A stretch of 64,000 bases of DNA from NCBI RefSeq assembly GCF_050433225.1, contig NZ_JBNPXQ010000001.1, positions 1,116,001-1,180,000 on the forward strand, read 5' to 3'. The stretch comes from Sphingomonas_D zeicaulis. Lineage in GTDB: Bacteria > Pseudomonadota > Alphaproteobacteria > Sphingomonadales > Sphingomonadaceae. Position 1 is the first letter of the stretch, and every line of letters begins with the position of its first letter. The position numbers and the translations under genes were made by a program. Of the stretch, positions 34,685 to 43,854 are shown piece after piece. The notes beneath the pieces were generated by a model. The model was not told the DNA's origin and ran no database searches. It saw only the letters and a list, made by a program, of their open reading frames with translations.

Positions 34685-35683
34685 ATGGCTTTCCGTTTGC
34701 TGCAGCAGCGCGGTGCCGACGGTGCGCGCGCGGTGATCGCTGCCGAGGACGATGCGGCTTGGATCGTGCCGGGTGTCGAGACTGTTCGCGCGCTTGCGCT
34801 CGAGGCGATCGCGGCGGGGCAGGGGCTGGCCGATGCGGTCGCGGCGCGTGGCAAGGGCGCTGCCATCGACATCGCCGCCGAGGCAGAAGCCGGCCGGCTG
34901 CTCGCACCGATCGACCATGACGATCCCGCGCATCTGTGGATGACTGGCACCGGCCTCACCCATCTCGGCTCGGCCGAGGGGCGCGACAAGATGCACCGCG
35001 AGGCCGCGGCCGCCGCGACCAAGACTGACTCCATGCGCATGTTCCTGGAAGGGCTGGAGGGCGGCAAGCCCGAGGCGGGCAGCTTCGGCCAGCAGCCCGA
35101 ATGGTTCTACAAGGGCGACGGTTCGCAACTCGTCGGCCCCGGCGCGCCGCTGACCATGCCGCCTTTCGCCAAGGATGGCGGCGAGGAGCCCGAACTGGCC
35201 GGCATCTATGTGATCGGGCCGGACGGCACGCCGTTCCGGCTGGGGCTGTGCCTCGCCAACGAGTTCAGCGACCACGTGACCGAGCGCCACAATTATCTGT
35301 GGCTCGCCCATTCCAAGCTGCGCCAGGCGGCGATCGGCGCCGAACTGCTGGTCGGCGCGCCGCCAGCAGGCGTCGAGGGCACCAGCCGCATCCTGCGCGA
35401 CGGCGAGACGCTGTGGGAAAAGCCCTTTCTGTCGGGCGAGGCGAACATGTCGCACACGCTCGCCAATCTGGAGGCGCACCATTTCAAATATGCGCTGTTC
35501 CGCAAGCCGGGTGATGTCCACGTCCATTTCTTCGGTACGGCGACATTGTCGTTCAGCGACGGCATCCAGACGCAGCCGGGCGACGTGTTCGAGATCGCGG
35601 CGGCACCTTTCACCCTGCCGCTTGCGAACCCGCTGGCCCGAAGCGAGGAGGAAGCCGTTCCGGTAGCCGTCAAGGCGCTCTGA
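34685..35683 (+). CDS. AraD1-family protein (fumarylacetoacetate-hydrolase fold)
   Basis: 332 residues from the ATG at 34685, with AGGGGAG 7 bases upstream; an ATG at 34679 is too close to that site. The sequence LWMTGTGLTHLGSAEGRDKM, then WFYKGDGSQLVGPG and LGLCLANEFSDHVTERHNYL matches AraD1/GguC-type proteins found in oxidative pentose and galactose loci. These are thought to dehydrate or otherwise process 2-keto-3-deoxy sugar acids; the precise reaction here is inferred. It precedes an L-arabinose dehydrogenase-like gene by three bases, consistent with a non-phosphorylative L-arabinose pathway. Confidence 0.85.
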   Translation: MAFRLLQQRGADGARAVIAAEDDAAWIVPGVETVRALALEAIAAGQGLADAVAARGKGAAIDIAAEAEAGRLLAPIDHDDPAHLWMTGTGLTHLGSAEGRDKMHREAAAAATKTDSMRMFLEGLEGGKPEAGSFGQQPEWFYKGDGSQLVGPGAPLTMPPFAKDGGEEPELAGIYVIGPDGTPFRLGLCLANEFSDHVTERHNYLWLAHSKLRQAAIGAELLVGAPPAGVEGTSRILRDGETLWEKPFLSGEANMSHTLANLEAHHFKYALFRKPGDVHVHFFGTATLSFSDGIQTQPGDVFEIAAAPFTLPLANPLARSEEEAVPVAVKAL

Positions 35684-35686
35684 GCG

Positions 35687-36613
35687 ATGGACCCGATCCG
35701 CATCGCGGTGGTCGGGCTCGGCAAGATCGCGCGCGACCAGCATCTGCCGGCGATCGCGGGGAATGGCACGTTCAGCCTCGCGGCGACGGTCAGCCCACAC
35801 GATCATGGCATCGACACTGTGCCGCATCTCGCCACCCTAGACGCGTTGCTCGCCGAGGGACCGGCAGTCGATGCCATCGCGCTGTGCACGCCGCCGCAGG
35901 TGCGCCATGACCTGGCCGTCACGGCGCTGAAGCGCGGCGTGCACGTGTTGCTCGAAAAGCCGCCGGGGGCGACCTTGAGCGAGGTCGCGGCGTTGCAGGC
36001 GCGCGCCGACAAGGTGGGCGCAACCTTGTTCGCCGCCTGGCATTCGCGCTTCGCCGCCGGCGTCGCGCCGGCGCGGGCATGGCTGGCGGCACGACGCATT
36101 GATCGCGTGCAGGTCATCTGGCGCGAAGATGTGCGCGTCTGGCATCCGGGGCAGGCATGGATCTGGCAGCCGGGCGGGCTCGGCGTGTTCGATCCGGGGA
36201 TCAACGCGCTCTCGATCGTCACGCATATCCTGCCGCGGCCGATCTTCCTCAAGACGGCGACCCTGACCGTGCCGACGAACCGCGAAGCGCCGATTGCCGC
36301 CGAGCTTGAGTTGCTGGATATCGCGGGCGCGCCGGTCTCGGTCGATTTCGACTGGAGGCAGACGGGCCCGCAGATCTGGGATATCATCGTCGAGACTGAC
36401 GCTGGCGCCTTGCGGCTGTCGCAGGGCGGCGCGGTGCTCTCATTGCCCGGCGGCACCGATCATGGCGAGGATGTCGAATATGCCGGGCTCTACAGCCGTT
36501 TCGCCAATCTGATCCGCGGCGGGCGCAGCGACGTCGATACCGACCCGCTGCGCATCGTGGCCGACGCCTTCCTGTGCGGCCGCCGCCAGACAACAGACGC
36601 CTTTCACGACTGA
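35687..36613 (+). CDS. Gfo/Idh/MocA oxidoreductase, L-arabinose/D-galactose 1-dehydrogenase type
   Basis: 308 residues. The N terminus VVGLGKIARDQHLPAIAGNG, the LEKPPGATLSEV motif and WIWQPGGLGVFDPGINALSI agree with my recollection of the Azospirillum L-arabinose 1-dehydrogenase and Pseudomonas galactose dehydrogenase, which have almost the same length. The Lys in LEKPPG is the family catalytic lysine. It would oxidise L-arabinose to the lactone with NAD(P)+ in the cytosol. It sits between the AraD1 gene and the GH51 gene, fitting oxidative L-arabinose use. Confidence 0.9.
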   Translation: MDPIRIAVVGLGKIARDQHLPAIAGNGTFSLAATVSPHDHGIDTVPHLATLDALLAEGPAVDAIALCTPPQVRHDLAVTALKRGVHVLLEKPPGATLSEVAALQARADKVGATLFAAWHSRFAAGVAPARAWLAARRIDRVQVIWREDVRVWHPGQAWIWQPGGLGVFDPGINALSIVTHILPRPIFLKTATLTVPTNREAPIAAELELLDIAGAPVSVDFDWRQTGPQIWDIIVETDAGALRLSQGGAVLSLPGGTDHGEDVEYAGLYSRFANLIRGGRSDVDTDPLRIVADAFLCGRRQTTDAFHD

Positions 36614-36632
36614 ACCAAGGGAGAGGGAAAGA

Positions 36633-38198
36633 ATGATCGCCACCTTGCGCCGCGCAACCGCCGCGCTTTTGTTGACTACCGCCGCGCTCGCGGCACCTGC
36701 GGCCGCGCAGACCGCCACGGAGGAGGCTGCCACCGCCACGATCAGCGCGGACAAGCCGGGCCCGGTCTATGACCGGCGCATCTTCACCCAGTTCGCCGAG
36801 CATCTCGGCCACGGGATCTATGAGGGGCTGTGGGTTGGCAACGACCGCTCCATCCCCAACACCAACGGCTTCCGCAACGATGTGATCGCAGCGCTCAAGC
36901 AGCTTTCGGTGCCGGTGGTACGCTGGCCGGGCGGCTGCTTCGCCGACGAATATCACTGGCGCGAGGGCGTCGGCGCGCGCGCCAAGCGGCCGGTGAAGAT
37001 CAACACCCATTGGGGCGGCGTGACCGAACCCAACACTGTCGGCACGCACGAGTTCATGGAACTGGTCCGCCAGATGGGCTCGGAAGCCTATATCTCGGGC
37101 AATGTCGGCAACGGCACCCCGCAGGAAATGGCGGAGTGGGTGGAATATATCACCTCGCCCGCCGGCAGCCTTGCCGACGAGCGCGCGCGCAACGGCCATA
37201 AGGAGCCGTGGGCGCTGCCCTATTTCGGCATCGGCAACGAATTGTGGGGCTGCGGCGGCAATATGCGCGCCGAATATGCGGCGGACGTCACCCGCCGCTA
37301 TGCCACTTTCATCAAGGCGCCGGCCGGCACCAAGATCCTCAAGATCGCATCTGGCGCAAACGGCGACGACGTGTCCTGGACCGAGACGATGATGAAGATG
37401 GCGGCCGACAAGGTCGATGCCTTGTCGCTGCACTATTACACCGTGCCCGGCGGCTGGCCGCCGCGCCATTCCGCGGTCGACTTCGACGAGGCTGGCTGGG
37501 CCGAGACGCTTGCCGGCGCGCGCAAGATGGAGGACCTGATCTCCAAGCACAGCGCTGTCATGGACAAATATGATCCGAAGAAGCGCGTGTGGCTGGCGGT
37601 GGACGAATGGGGGACGTGGTATGCCGGCGACCCCGGCACCAATCCCGGCTTCCTGCGTCAGCAGAACACGCTGCGCGACGCGCTGGTCACCTCGATCAAC
37701 CTCGACATCTTCGCCCGCCATGCCGACCGCGTGAAGATGACCGCCATCGCACAGATGGTAAACGTGCTGCAGGCGATGATCCTGACCGACGGCAGGAAGA
37801 TGGTGCTGACGCCCACCTATCATGTCTTCGAGATGTACAAGCCCTATCAGGACGCGACGGTGCTGCCGATCGAGATCGACTCGCCCTGGTACGCCAAGGA
37901 TGCCTGGAACATGCCGGCGGTGAGCGGTTCGGCGGTGCGGGCGAAGGACGGCAAGGTCCATGTCGGCCTTTCCAACCTCGATCCCAACAAGCCGCATACG
38001 ATCACGGTGAAGCTGCAGGGCCTCTCGGCAGCTGGCGTGAGCGGCCGCGTGCTGACCGCCAACGCGATGAACGCGCTCAACAGCTTCGACGCGCCGGATA
38101 CGGTGAAGCCGGTGCCGTTCAGCGGCGCGCGGATCGATGGCGGCGTGCTGAGCGTGACCCTGCCGGCGAAGTCGGTGGTGATGCTCGACCTGCAATGA
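36633..38198 (+). CDS. Alpha-L-arabinofuranosidase, GH51
   Basis: 521 residues with a signal peptide (TAALLLTTAALAAPAAAQ). The GH51 barrel begins with RIFTQFAEHLGHGIYEGLW; the acid/base is E203 in GIGNELWG and the nucleophile is E325 in AVDEWGTWY. RWPGGCFADEYHWREGVG is a typical substrate-binding stretch. Residues ~420-521 form the C-terminal beta domain. It removes terminal arabinofuranosyl residues from arabinan or arabinoxylan fragments in the periplasm. It lies 19 bases after the dehydrogenase gene. Confidence 0.97.
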   Translation: MIATLRRATAALLLTTAALAAPAAAQTATEEAATATISADKPGPVYDRRIFTQFAEHLGHGIYEGLWVGNDRSIPNTNGFRNDVIAALKQLSVPVVRWPGGCFADEYHWREGVGARAKRPVKINTHWGGVTEPNTVGTHEFMELVRQMGSEAYISGNVGNGTPQEMAEWVEYITSPAGSLADERARNGHKEPWALPYFGIGNELWGCGGNMRAEYAADVTRRYATFIKAPAGTKILKIASGANGDDVSWTETMMKMAADKVDALSLHYYTVPGGWPPRHSAVDFDEAGWAETLAGARKMEDLISKHSAVMDKYDPKKRVWLAVDEWGTWYAGDPGTNPGFLRQQNTLRDALVTSINLDIFARHADRVKMTAIAQMVNVLQAMILTDGRKMVLTPTYHVFEMYKPYQDATVLPIEIDSPWYAKDAWNMPAVSGSAVRAKDGKVHVGLSNLDPNKPHTITVKLQGLSAAGVSGRVLTANAMNALNSFDAPDTVKPVPFSGARIDGGVLSVTLPAKSVVMLDLQ

Positions 38199-38277
38199 GG
38201 CCGGCGGGCGCGCGATGGATCGTCGCGCGCCCGTTCTTCGACCCGATAAAATATAACTGGCCAATGGGAGACGGACG

Positions 38278-39318
38278 ATGACGCGATCGATGCTGTTGGG
38301 GTTGGCCGCGATGATCGGCCTGGTCGGCGTGGCCGGGGCGCAGCAGGTGGGGGAGAAGGGCGGGGGCACGCTCAACAGCCGGTTGACCGGCGACCTCGCA
38401 CCGACGCATGACCCGGTGATCATCCGCGAGGGTGACACCTATCATGTCTTCGGCACCGGCGTGCCGGGGGATACCGGCCGCTACATCCTCACCCGCAGTT
38501 CGAAGGATCTCGTTCACTGGACCGCGGGCGCGCCCCTGTTTTCGAAGATCCCCGATTGGGCGGTGAAGGCGGTCCCCGGCACCAAGGAGATGTGGGCGCC
38601 CGACATCGCGTTTGTGAACGGCCGCTACCGGCTTTATTATGCCGTCTCCACCTTCGGTTCGAACCGCTCGGCGATCGGGCTGTTCACCAGCCCCACGCTC
38701 GATCCCAACGCGCCCGGCTATGGCTGGCGCGACGAGGGCATGGTGCTGATGTCGACCGAGAAGGATGATTTCAACGCGATCGACCCCAATTTCATCAGGG
38801 ATCGCGAGGGCAAGCACTGGCTGGCGCTGGGCAGTTTCTGGACCGGGTTGAAGCTGTTCGCGCTCGATCCGAAGACCGGCAAGCTTGCGAAGCCGGGCGA
38901 AAAGCCCTGGTCGATCGCGCGCCGCCCGGCACCGGCCGGCGGCCCCGCGCCGGTGGAGGCGCCGTTCATCATCGATCATGGCGGTTATTACTGGCTGCTC
39001 GCCTCCTACGACTATTGCTGCAAGGGCGTGAACAGCACCTATTATACCGTCGTCGGCCGGTCCAAGGCGATCACCGGGCCCTATCTGGGCAAGGATGGTA
39101 GCGCGATGATGCAGGGCGGCGGAACCATCTTCCTGCGTGCCGACCTGCAGGAACAGCAGCGTTTCCGTGGACCGGGCCATCCCGGCGCGTTCCGCGACAA
39201 GGACGGCACCGACTATGTCGTCTACCACGCATATGATCGCCAGAACAAAGGCGCCTCGACGATGCGGATCGCGCCGATCCGGTGGGGCGCCGATGGCTGG
39301 CCGGTCGCTGATTATTGA
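38278..39318 (+). CDS. GH43 endo-1,5-alpha-L-arabinanase-like enzyme
   Basis: 346 residues with a signal peptide (MLLGLAAMIGLVGVAGAQ). The GH43 blades carry the base Asp in THDPVIIREG, a pKa-modulating Asp in IDPNFIRDREGKHW and the acid Glu in PVEAPFIIDHGGYYW. The stretch SYDYCCKGVNSTYY is characteristic of arabinanases of this family. It would cut arabinan backbones, feeding the GH51 enzyme. It overlaps nothing and is followed 17 bases later by a second GH43 gene. Confidence 0.93.
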   Translation: MTRSMLLGLAAMIGLVGVAGAQQVGEKGGGTLNSRLTGDLAPTHDPVIIREGDTYHVFGTGVPGDTGRYILTRSSKDLVHWTAGAPLFSKIPDWAVKAVPGTKEMWAPDIAFVNGRYRLYYAVSTFGSNRSAIGLFTSPTLDPNAPGYGWRDEGMVLMSTEKDDFNAIDPNFIRDREGKHWLALGSFWTGLKLFALDPKTGKLAKPGEKPWSIARRPAPAGGPAPVEAPFIIDHGGYYWLLASYDYCCKGVNSTYYTVVGRSKAITGPYLGKDGSAMMQGGGTIFLRADLQEQQRFRGPGHPGAFRDKDGTDYVVYHAYDRQNKGASTMRIAPIRWGADGWPVADY

Positions 39319-39335
39319 GACGAAGGAGCGCCGCC

Positions 39336-40742
39336 ATGACATTCGACCTTTCCCGCCGGCTGTTCCTGGGCGCGGCGGCGGCCGCGACGGCGACCTCCAC
39401 CGGGCTGCTGGCCGCGAAACCCGCGGCGAAGTCGGGCGCCGCGCCGGAGAATCCGCTCGTCCGCCAGCGTGCCGATGCGCAGATCTTCCGCCACGAGGAT
39501 GGTCTCTATTACATGACCGCCTCGGTGCCCGAATATGATCGGCTGATCCTGCGTCGGTCGAAAACGATCGCCGGCCTCGCCACCGCCGAGGAGGCGGTGC
39601 TCTGGCGCCGTCCGGCGAGCGGCAAACTGGCGGGCTATATCTGGGCGCCCGAACTCCATTCCATCGACGGCCGCTGGTACATGTATTTCGCCGCGGGCGA
39701 TGGCGGCGAGCCGTTCCGCATCCGCACCTATGTGCTGCGCTGCCTGGGCGCCGATCCGATGTCGGCCAAGTGGGACGTGATGGGACAATTGGAAACGCCG
39801 TGGGACACCTTCACGCTCGATTCCACCGTCTTCGTCCATCGCGGCACGCGCTATATCTGCTGGGCGCAGAAGGAGCCGGGGATCGAGACCAACTCCAACC
39901 TCTATCTCGCGCCGCTGGCGACGCCGACAACGCTCAAGCGCGCGCCGACGCGGCTGACCGTTCCGACGTTGCCGTGGGAGATCCGCGGCTTCAAGGTGGC
40001 GGAAGGCGCCGCGCCGCTGATCCGCAACGGCCGGCTGTTCATGACCTATTCGGCGAGTGCCACCGACGCGCGCTATTGCCTAGGCCTGCTGACCGCGCCG
40101 GACGATGCCGACCTGATGGATCCGCGCGTCTGGACCAAGTCGCCCGACCCGGTGTTCGTCACTTCGCGCGAGACCGGCGTCTACGGCCCCGGCCACAACA
40201 GCTTCACCGTCGACGAGCAGGGCAGGGACGTGCTGGTCTATCACGGCCGCGACTATGAGGCGATCAAGGGCGATCCGCTGTTCGATCCCAACCGCCATAC
40301 CCGCGTGCAGCGGCTCTACTACCGGGCGGATGGCACGCCGGACTTCGGCATTCCGGTGGGCAATGGCGCACTGCCGGAACGCTTCGCACCGGCCGCCGCA
40401 ACCGGTCGGTTCCTCGCACAGGTGGACGGCATGCTCAGCGTCAGTGCAGCGGCCTTGCCGGCCACCCAGTTCCGCACGCTGACGAACGGTGGAGCGCAGA
40501 TGCTCTCACCGATCGAACGGCCCGACCATGTCGTCGCGGTCGGCGCCGACCGCAATGTGGCGCTGGTCCGCAACGATGGCAGCGCCGATCTGCTCCGCAG
40601 CGCGGCGCTTGATCGGGAAGCGGTTGCGGATGGCAGCGTCCGCTGGCTGTCGAAGGCAGGTGGCGGCGCACTGGCACCCGCCGCCGGCGGGCTTGGCCTG
40701 GTGGCGCGAAATGACCCTACGGCACGCTGGAAAGTCACCTGA
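39336..40742 (+). CDS. GH43 arabinosidase with C-terminal beta-trefoil-like domain
   Basis: 468 residues from the ATG at 39336, with AAGGAG 7 bases upstream. A twin-arginine-like leader (SRRLFLGAAAAATATSTGLL) opens the protein. Residues ~40-345 are GH43-like: an Asp in QRADAQIFRHEDG, IWAPELHSIDGRWYMYFAAG and LDSTVFVHRGTRY. The C-terminal ~110 residues (FRTLTNGGAQMLSPIERPDH) resemble arabinose-binding AbfB-type modules. It probably releases arabinose from arabino-oligosaccharides. It is the last enzyme gene before a strong terminator. Confidence 0.88.
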   Translation: MTFDLSRRLFLGAAAAATATSTGLLAAKPAAKSGAAPENPLVRQRADAQIFRHEDGLYYMTASVPEYDRLILRRSKTIAGLATAEEAVLWRRPASGKLAGYIWAPELHSIDGRWYMYFAAGDGGEPFRIRTYVLRCLGADPMSAKWDVMGQLETPWDTFTLDSTVFVHRGTRYICWAQKEPGIETNSNLYLAPLATPTTLKRAPTRLTVPTLPWEIRGFKVAEGAAPLIRNGRLFMTYSASATDARYCLGLLTAPDDADLMDPRVWTKSPDPVFVTSRETGVYGPGHNSFTVDEQGRDVLVYHGRDYEAIKGDPLFDPNRHTRVQRLYYRADGTPDFGIPVGNGALPERFAPAAATGRFLAQVDGMLSVSAAALPATQFRTLTNGGAQMLSPIERPDHVVAVGADRNVALVRNDGSADLLRSAALDREAVADGSVRWLSKAGGGALAPAAGGLGLVARNDPTARWKVT

Positions 40743-40771
40743 ACCAAACAGCTTAACTCCGACATAAGAGA

Positions 40772-40809
40772 AGGCGGCCCGTCCACTGGACAGGCCGCTT
40801 TTTCTTTTT
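40772..40809 (+). terminator. Rho-independent terminator of the arabinose operon
   Basis: GCGGCC-C-GTCC, loop ACT, GGAC-A-GGCCGC forms a strong stem and is followed by TTTTTCTTTTT. It lies about 30 bases after the second GH43 stop and ends the plus-strand operon running from the AraD1 gene. Confidence 0.92.
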
Positions 40810-40911
40810 GAATGAGCCGGTTACATGCTGAATCACGGCGCCGAATGTTGTGTTTACTGTCGATTAATTGCGACCATTTTGCTTGCGCGCATTTTTGAAA
40901 CGCCTTAAATA

Positions 40912-40927
40912 GTCTGAGTAAATAAGC
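40912..40927 (+). promoter_or_regulatory. Candidate operator before the arabinose-locus TonB receptor
   Basis: GTCTGAGTAAATAAGC matches the element at 34594 at 15 of 16 bases. TTGCGC near 40883 and TTAAAT near 40905 could be -35 and -10 elements with a 16-base spacer. The element is about 30 bases upstream of the receptor start. Confidence 0.6.
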
Positions 40928-40957
40928 GCACGTGCATGCGGGAAAGGGGAGGAAGCG

Positions 40958-43789
40958 ATGATCTCGAAAATCGCCATGATTGCGTCTGCCTCGATGGTAG
41001 CGCTTGCAGCCGCCGGCGCGGCCCACGCCCAGGCGGATGTCCAAGATGCTGACGCAGCACAGCCTGGCGACGCACAGGCCCAAGATATCGTTGTCACTGG
41101 CGTGCGCGCGTCGATCATCGGCGCGCTCAACGTGCGCCGCGAATCCGTCCAGATCGTCGACTCCATCGTGTCCGAGGACGTCGGTAAATTGCCGGACAAC
41201 AATGTCATCGAGGCGCTCCAACGCGTCACCGGCATCCAGGTGACAAACCGTACGGGCGGCGAGGCGGCGGCGATCTCGATCCGCGGCCTGCCCGATGCGC
41301 TGACGACGATGAATGGTCGCAACATCTTCACCGCGTCGGGCCAGGCCTTCGCGCTGCAGGATATCGCGGCGAACCTCGTGCGGCAGGTGGATGTCTACAA
41401 GACGCGGTCGGCCAACCAGATCGAAACCGGCATCGCCGGCCAGATCGACGTCTCGACGCGGCGCCCGTTCGATTTCGACGGTTTCGCAATCTCGGGCGTG
41501 GCACGCGGCATCTACAACGAGCAGGCCGATACCTATAATCCGAACGTCAGCGTGCTGCTGTCCAACCGCTGGGAAACCGGCATCGGCGACATCGGTATCC
41601 TGATCAACGGCAGCTACAGCCGCACCAAATATCGGGACATGACGGTGACTGCAGGCGCGCTGGTGCCGTTCGCCACCGAGGCGCCACCGGCGGGTTCGGG
41701 GCTGACTCCGCTCGAACGCATCTTCCCGGGGCCGGATAATATCAACTGGCAGCCGGGCCTAGAGCGCGGCCTGCCGACCGCGCCGGGATCGACCTTGACG
41801 ATCAATGGCGTCGAGACGCCCTATTATCTCGCGCGCGACGCGGTGTTCAGTTCGGACCTCTACGGCAAGCGCGAGCGGCCGGCGATCAACGCCGCGCTGC
41901 AATGGGCACCCAACAGCAGCTCCGTCTATACAGCGGAATTCTTCTACAACGGCTTCCGCGGCAACACCTTCAACAGCCTGATGTTCAGCTTCGTCGACTG
42001 GTGGCAGGCGCTTGGCCCCAATCCCGGCTCCACATTTGAACTTTACGATGGCACCAACCTGATCAAGTCGCGCCGCGTGGGCGACGTGTTCGGGTTCAAC
42101 AGCGGCGACTACGGCACCAGCCGCACCGACAATTATCTCTACGCGCTGAACGGCAAGTGGGACATCGGCGAGAGCGGCAAGATCGTCGCCGACGTCGCCT
42201 ATCAGGACAGCAAGAACGCCACGACATTCCTGGCATTGCGCACGACGCGCGTCGCGCAGGCGATCGACGTGGATTTCAATGCCGGCGGCGGTATCCCTTC
42301 CTATCATTTCAACGATGATGCGCTGCTCACCAACCCGGCGCAGTGGACCGTCGGTGAGCTTTACGACAATGCCAACCGGTCGAAGGGCAGCGCGCTGACC
42401 TTGCAGCTCAACGGCCAATATGAATGGGATGAGGGCTTCCTGCGCCGGGTCAGCGCGGGCTTCCGCTACGACGATCGCAAGGCGCGGGATTCGGTGCGGG
42501 CGCAGGATGCCGGCGGCCTCGGCGTACCGCTAACCGCGCTCGGCGAGGAGGCCTATTTCACCAACAGCGATTTCTACGAAGGCCGCGCCGACGTGCCGAC
42601 CTCATGGGTGCTCGCCAACGGCTATTATCTCCACGCCAATGCCGATACGATCCGGCAGCTCTATCGCAACGATCCGCGCTACGGCCATATCAAGCTTTCG
42701 AGCGATCTCTCGCTGATCGACGTGTTCGACATCAACGAGATCACCACCGCCGCCTATCTGATGGTCGATGGCGAGGTGCCGATCTTCGGCCGGCCCTTCC
42801 ATGTGCAGGGCGGCATCCGCTACGTCGCGGTCGATACCGATTTCACCTTCACCGATCGCTATTCGAGCCCGCTGCTCTCGACGCGCGCCTCTACCGGCAC
42901 CAGCCGCTTCCTGCCCAGCGTCACCTTGCGCTACGAACTGACCGACAAGCTGCGTCTGCGTTTCAACTATGGCGAGACGCTGCGGCGGCCCAACTTCCCC
43001 GATCTCAATCCGAACTACACGCTCACCGGTGATCTCACCAACGTCGGTTATGGCAGCGGTTCCAGCGGCAACCCGGGATTGGCGCCGACGACCTCGAAGA
43101 ATTTCGACGTGGCGGTCGAATGGTATTTCGATCGCGACAGCGCGATCACGGTCACCGGCTTCCGCCGCGAGATCGACGGGCTTGTCGTGCCGATCACCGC
43201 GCTCAGGACGGTGGACAATACCGGGCTCAACACCAACAAGTTCCTCGTTACCCGGCCCGAGAACGCGTCCAACGGGGTGCTCAAGGGCGTCGAGGTGGGC
43301 GTCACCTATTTCCCGCATTATCTACCGAAGTTCCTCGACGGCCTCGGCGTGCAGGGCAGCCTAACCGTGCTCGATTCCAAGCAGAACATTCCGCTGGTCG
43401 ACAGCAACGGCAACATCACCGGTGAGACGAGTTCGGCGTTTTTCGGCGTGTCCGATCTCTCCTACAACGTCACGCTGGCCTATGATCATGGCCCGATCGG
43501 CGCGCGCCTTTCCTATGTGTGGCGCAAGGAGTTCCTCGCCAACAACGAGGCGCGTCTGTTCGCCAACCCGATCGGCGTGTGGCGCAACCCCGAAAAGAGC
43601 CTCGACCTGCAGCTCACCTATAATCTGACCGAACGGCTGGGGCTGACCTTCGACGCGGTGAACCTCACGCGTTCGACGCAGCAGACCTATTACAAGTTCG
43701 AGGATGTCGGCGGTCCCGATCAGTTCAACCTCGGCACCACCTTGCTCTCGCGTACCTTCGCGTTCGGCGCGCGCTACACCTTCGATTGA
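40958..43789 (+). CDS. TonB-dependent outer-membrane receptor (probable arabino-oligosaccharide uptake)
   Basis: 943 residues. Signal peptide residues ~1-26 (MIASASMVALAAAGAAHAQ), TonB box DIVVTGVRAS, and a plug with VSEDVGKLPDNNVIEALQRV and GIAGQIDVSTRRPFDF. This plug type is that of the Caulobacter/sphingomonad carbohydrate receptors. The barrel ends FAFGARYTFD. It has its own promoter region after a terminator and carries the same GTCnGAGTA element as the arabinose operon, so it is probably co-regulated and imports arabinan fragments; the ligand is inferred. Confidence 0.95.
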   Translation: MISKIAMIASASMVALAAAGAAHAQADVQDADAAQPGDAQAQDIVVTGVRASIIGALNVRRESVQIVDSIVSEDVGKLPDNNVIEALQRVTGIQVTNRTGGEAAAISIRGLPDALTTMNGRNIFTASGQAFALQDIAANLVRQVDVYKTRSANQIETGIAGQIDVSTRRPFDFDGFAISGVARGIYNEQADTYNPNVSVLLSNRWETGIGDIGILINGSYSRTKYRDMTVTAGALVPFATEAPPAGSGLTPLERIFPGPDNINWQPGLERGLPTAPGSTLTINGVETPYYLARDAVFSSDLYGKRERPAINAALQWAPNSSSVYTAEFFYNGFRGNTFNSLMFSFVDWWQALGPNPGSTFELYDGTNLIKSRRVGDVFGFNSGDYGTSRTDNYLYALNGKWDIGESGKIVADVAYQDSKNATTFLALRTTRVAQAIDVDFNAGGGIPSYHFNDDALLTNPAQWTVGELYDNANRSKGSALTLQLNGQYEWDEGFLRRVSAGFRYDDRKARDSVRAQDAGGLGVPLTALGEEAYFTNSDFYEGRADVPTSWVLANGYYLHANADTIRQLYRNDPRYGHIKLSSDLSLIDVFDINEITTAAYLMVDGEVPIFGRPFHVQGGIRYVAVDTDFTFTDRYSSPLLSTRASTGTSRFLPSVTLRYELTDKLRLRFNYGETLRRPNFPDLNPNYTLTGDLTNVGYGSGSSGNPGLAPTTSKNFDVAVEWYFDRDSAITVTGFRREIDGLVVPITALRTVDNTGLNTNKFLVTRPENASNGVLKGVEVGVTYFPHYLPKFLDGLGVQGSLTVLDSKQNIPLVDSNGNITGETSSAFFGVSDLSYNVTLAYDHGPIGARLSYVWRKEFLANNEARLFANPIGVWRNPEKSLDLQLTYNLTERLGLTFDAVNLTRSTQQTYYKFEDVGGPDQFNLGTTLLSRTFAFGARYTFD

Positions 43790-43800
43790 TCTGCGCACAG

Positions 43801-43838
43801 AAAAGACCGGCCCCGGCGCTGTGCCTGGGCCGGTCTCG
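43801..43838 (-). terminator. Hairpin terminator between convergent TonB receptor genes
   Basis: GACCGGCCC at 43805-43813 pairs with GGGCCGGTC at 43827-43835. Read on the minus strand the stem is followed by TTTTC, so it mainly serves the minus-strand receptor gene; it would also stop plus-strand transcription. Confidence 0.8.
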
Positions 43839-43854
43839 CGGGCCCACCGTCAGG

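Noticed and set aside
34511..35827. Upstream extension of the GntR regulator frame on the minus strand
   Set aside because: It runs antisense to the AraD1-family gene; the regulator begins properly at the ATG pair with a good ribosome binding site.
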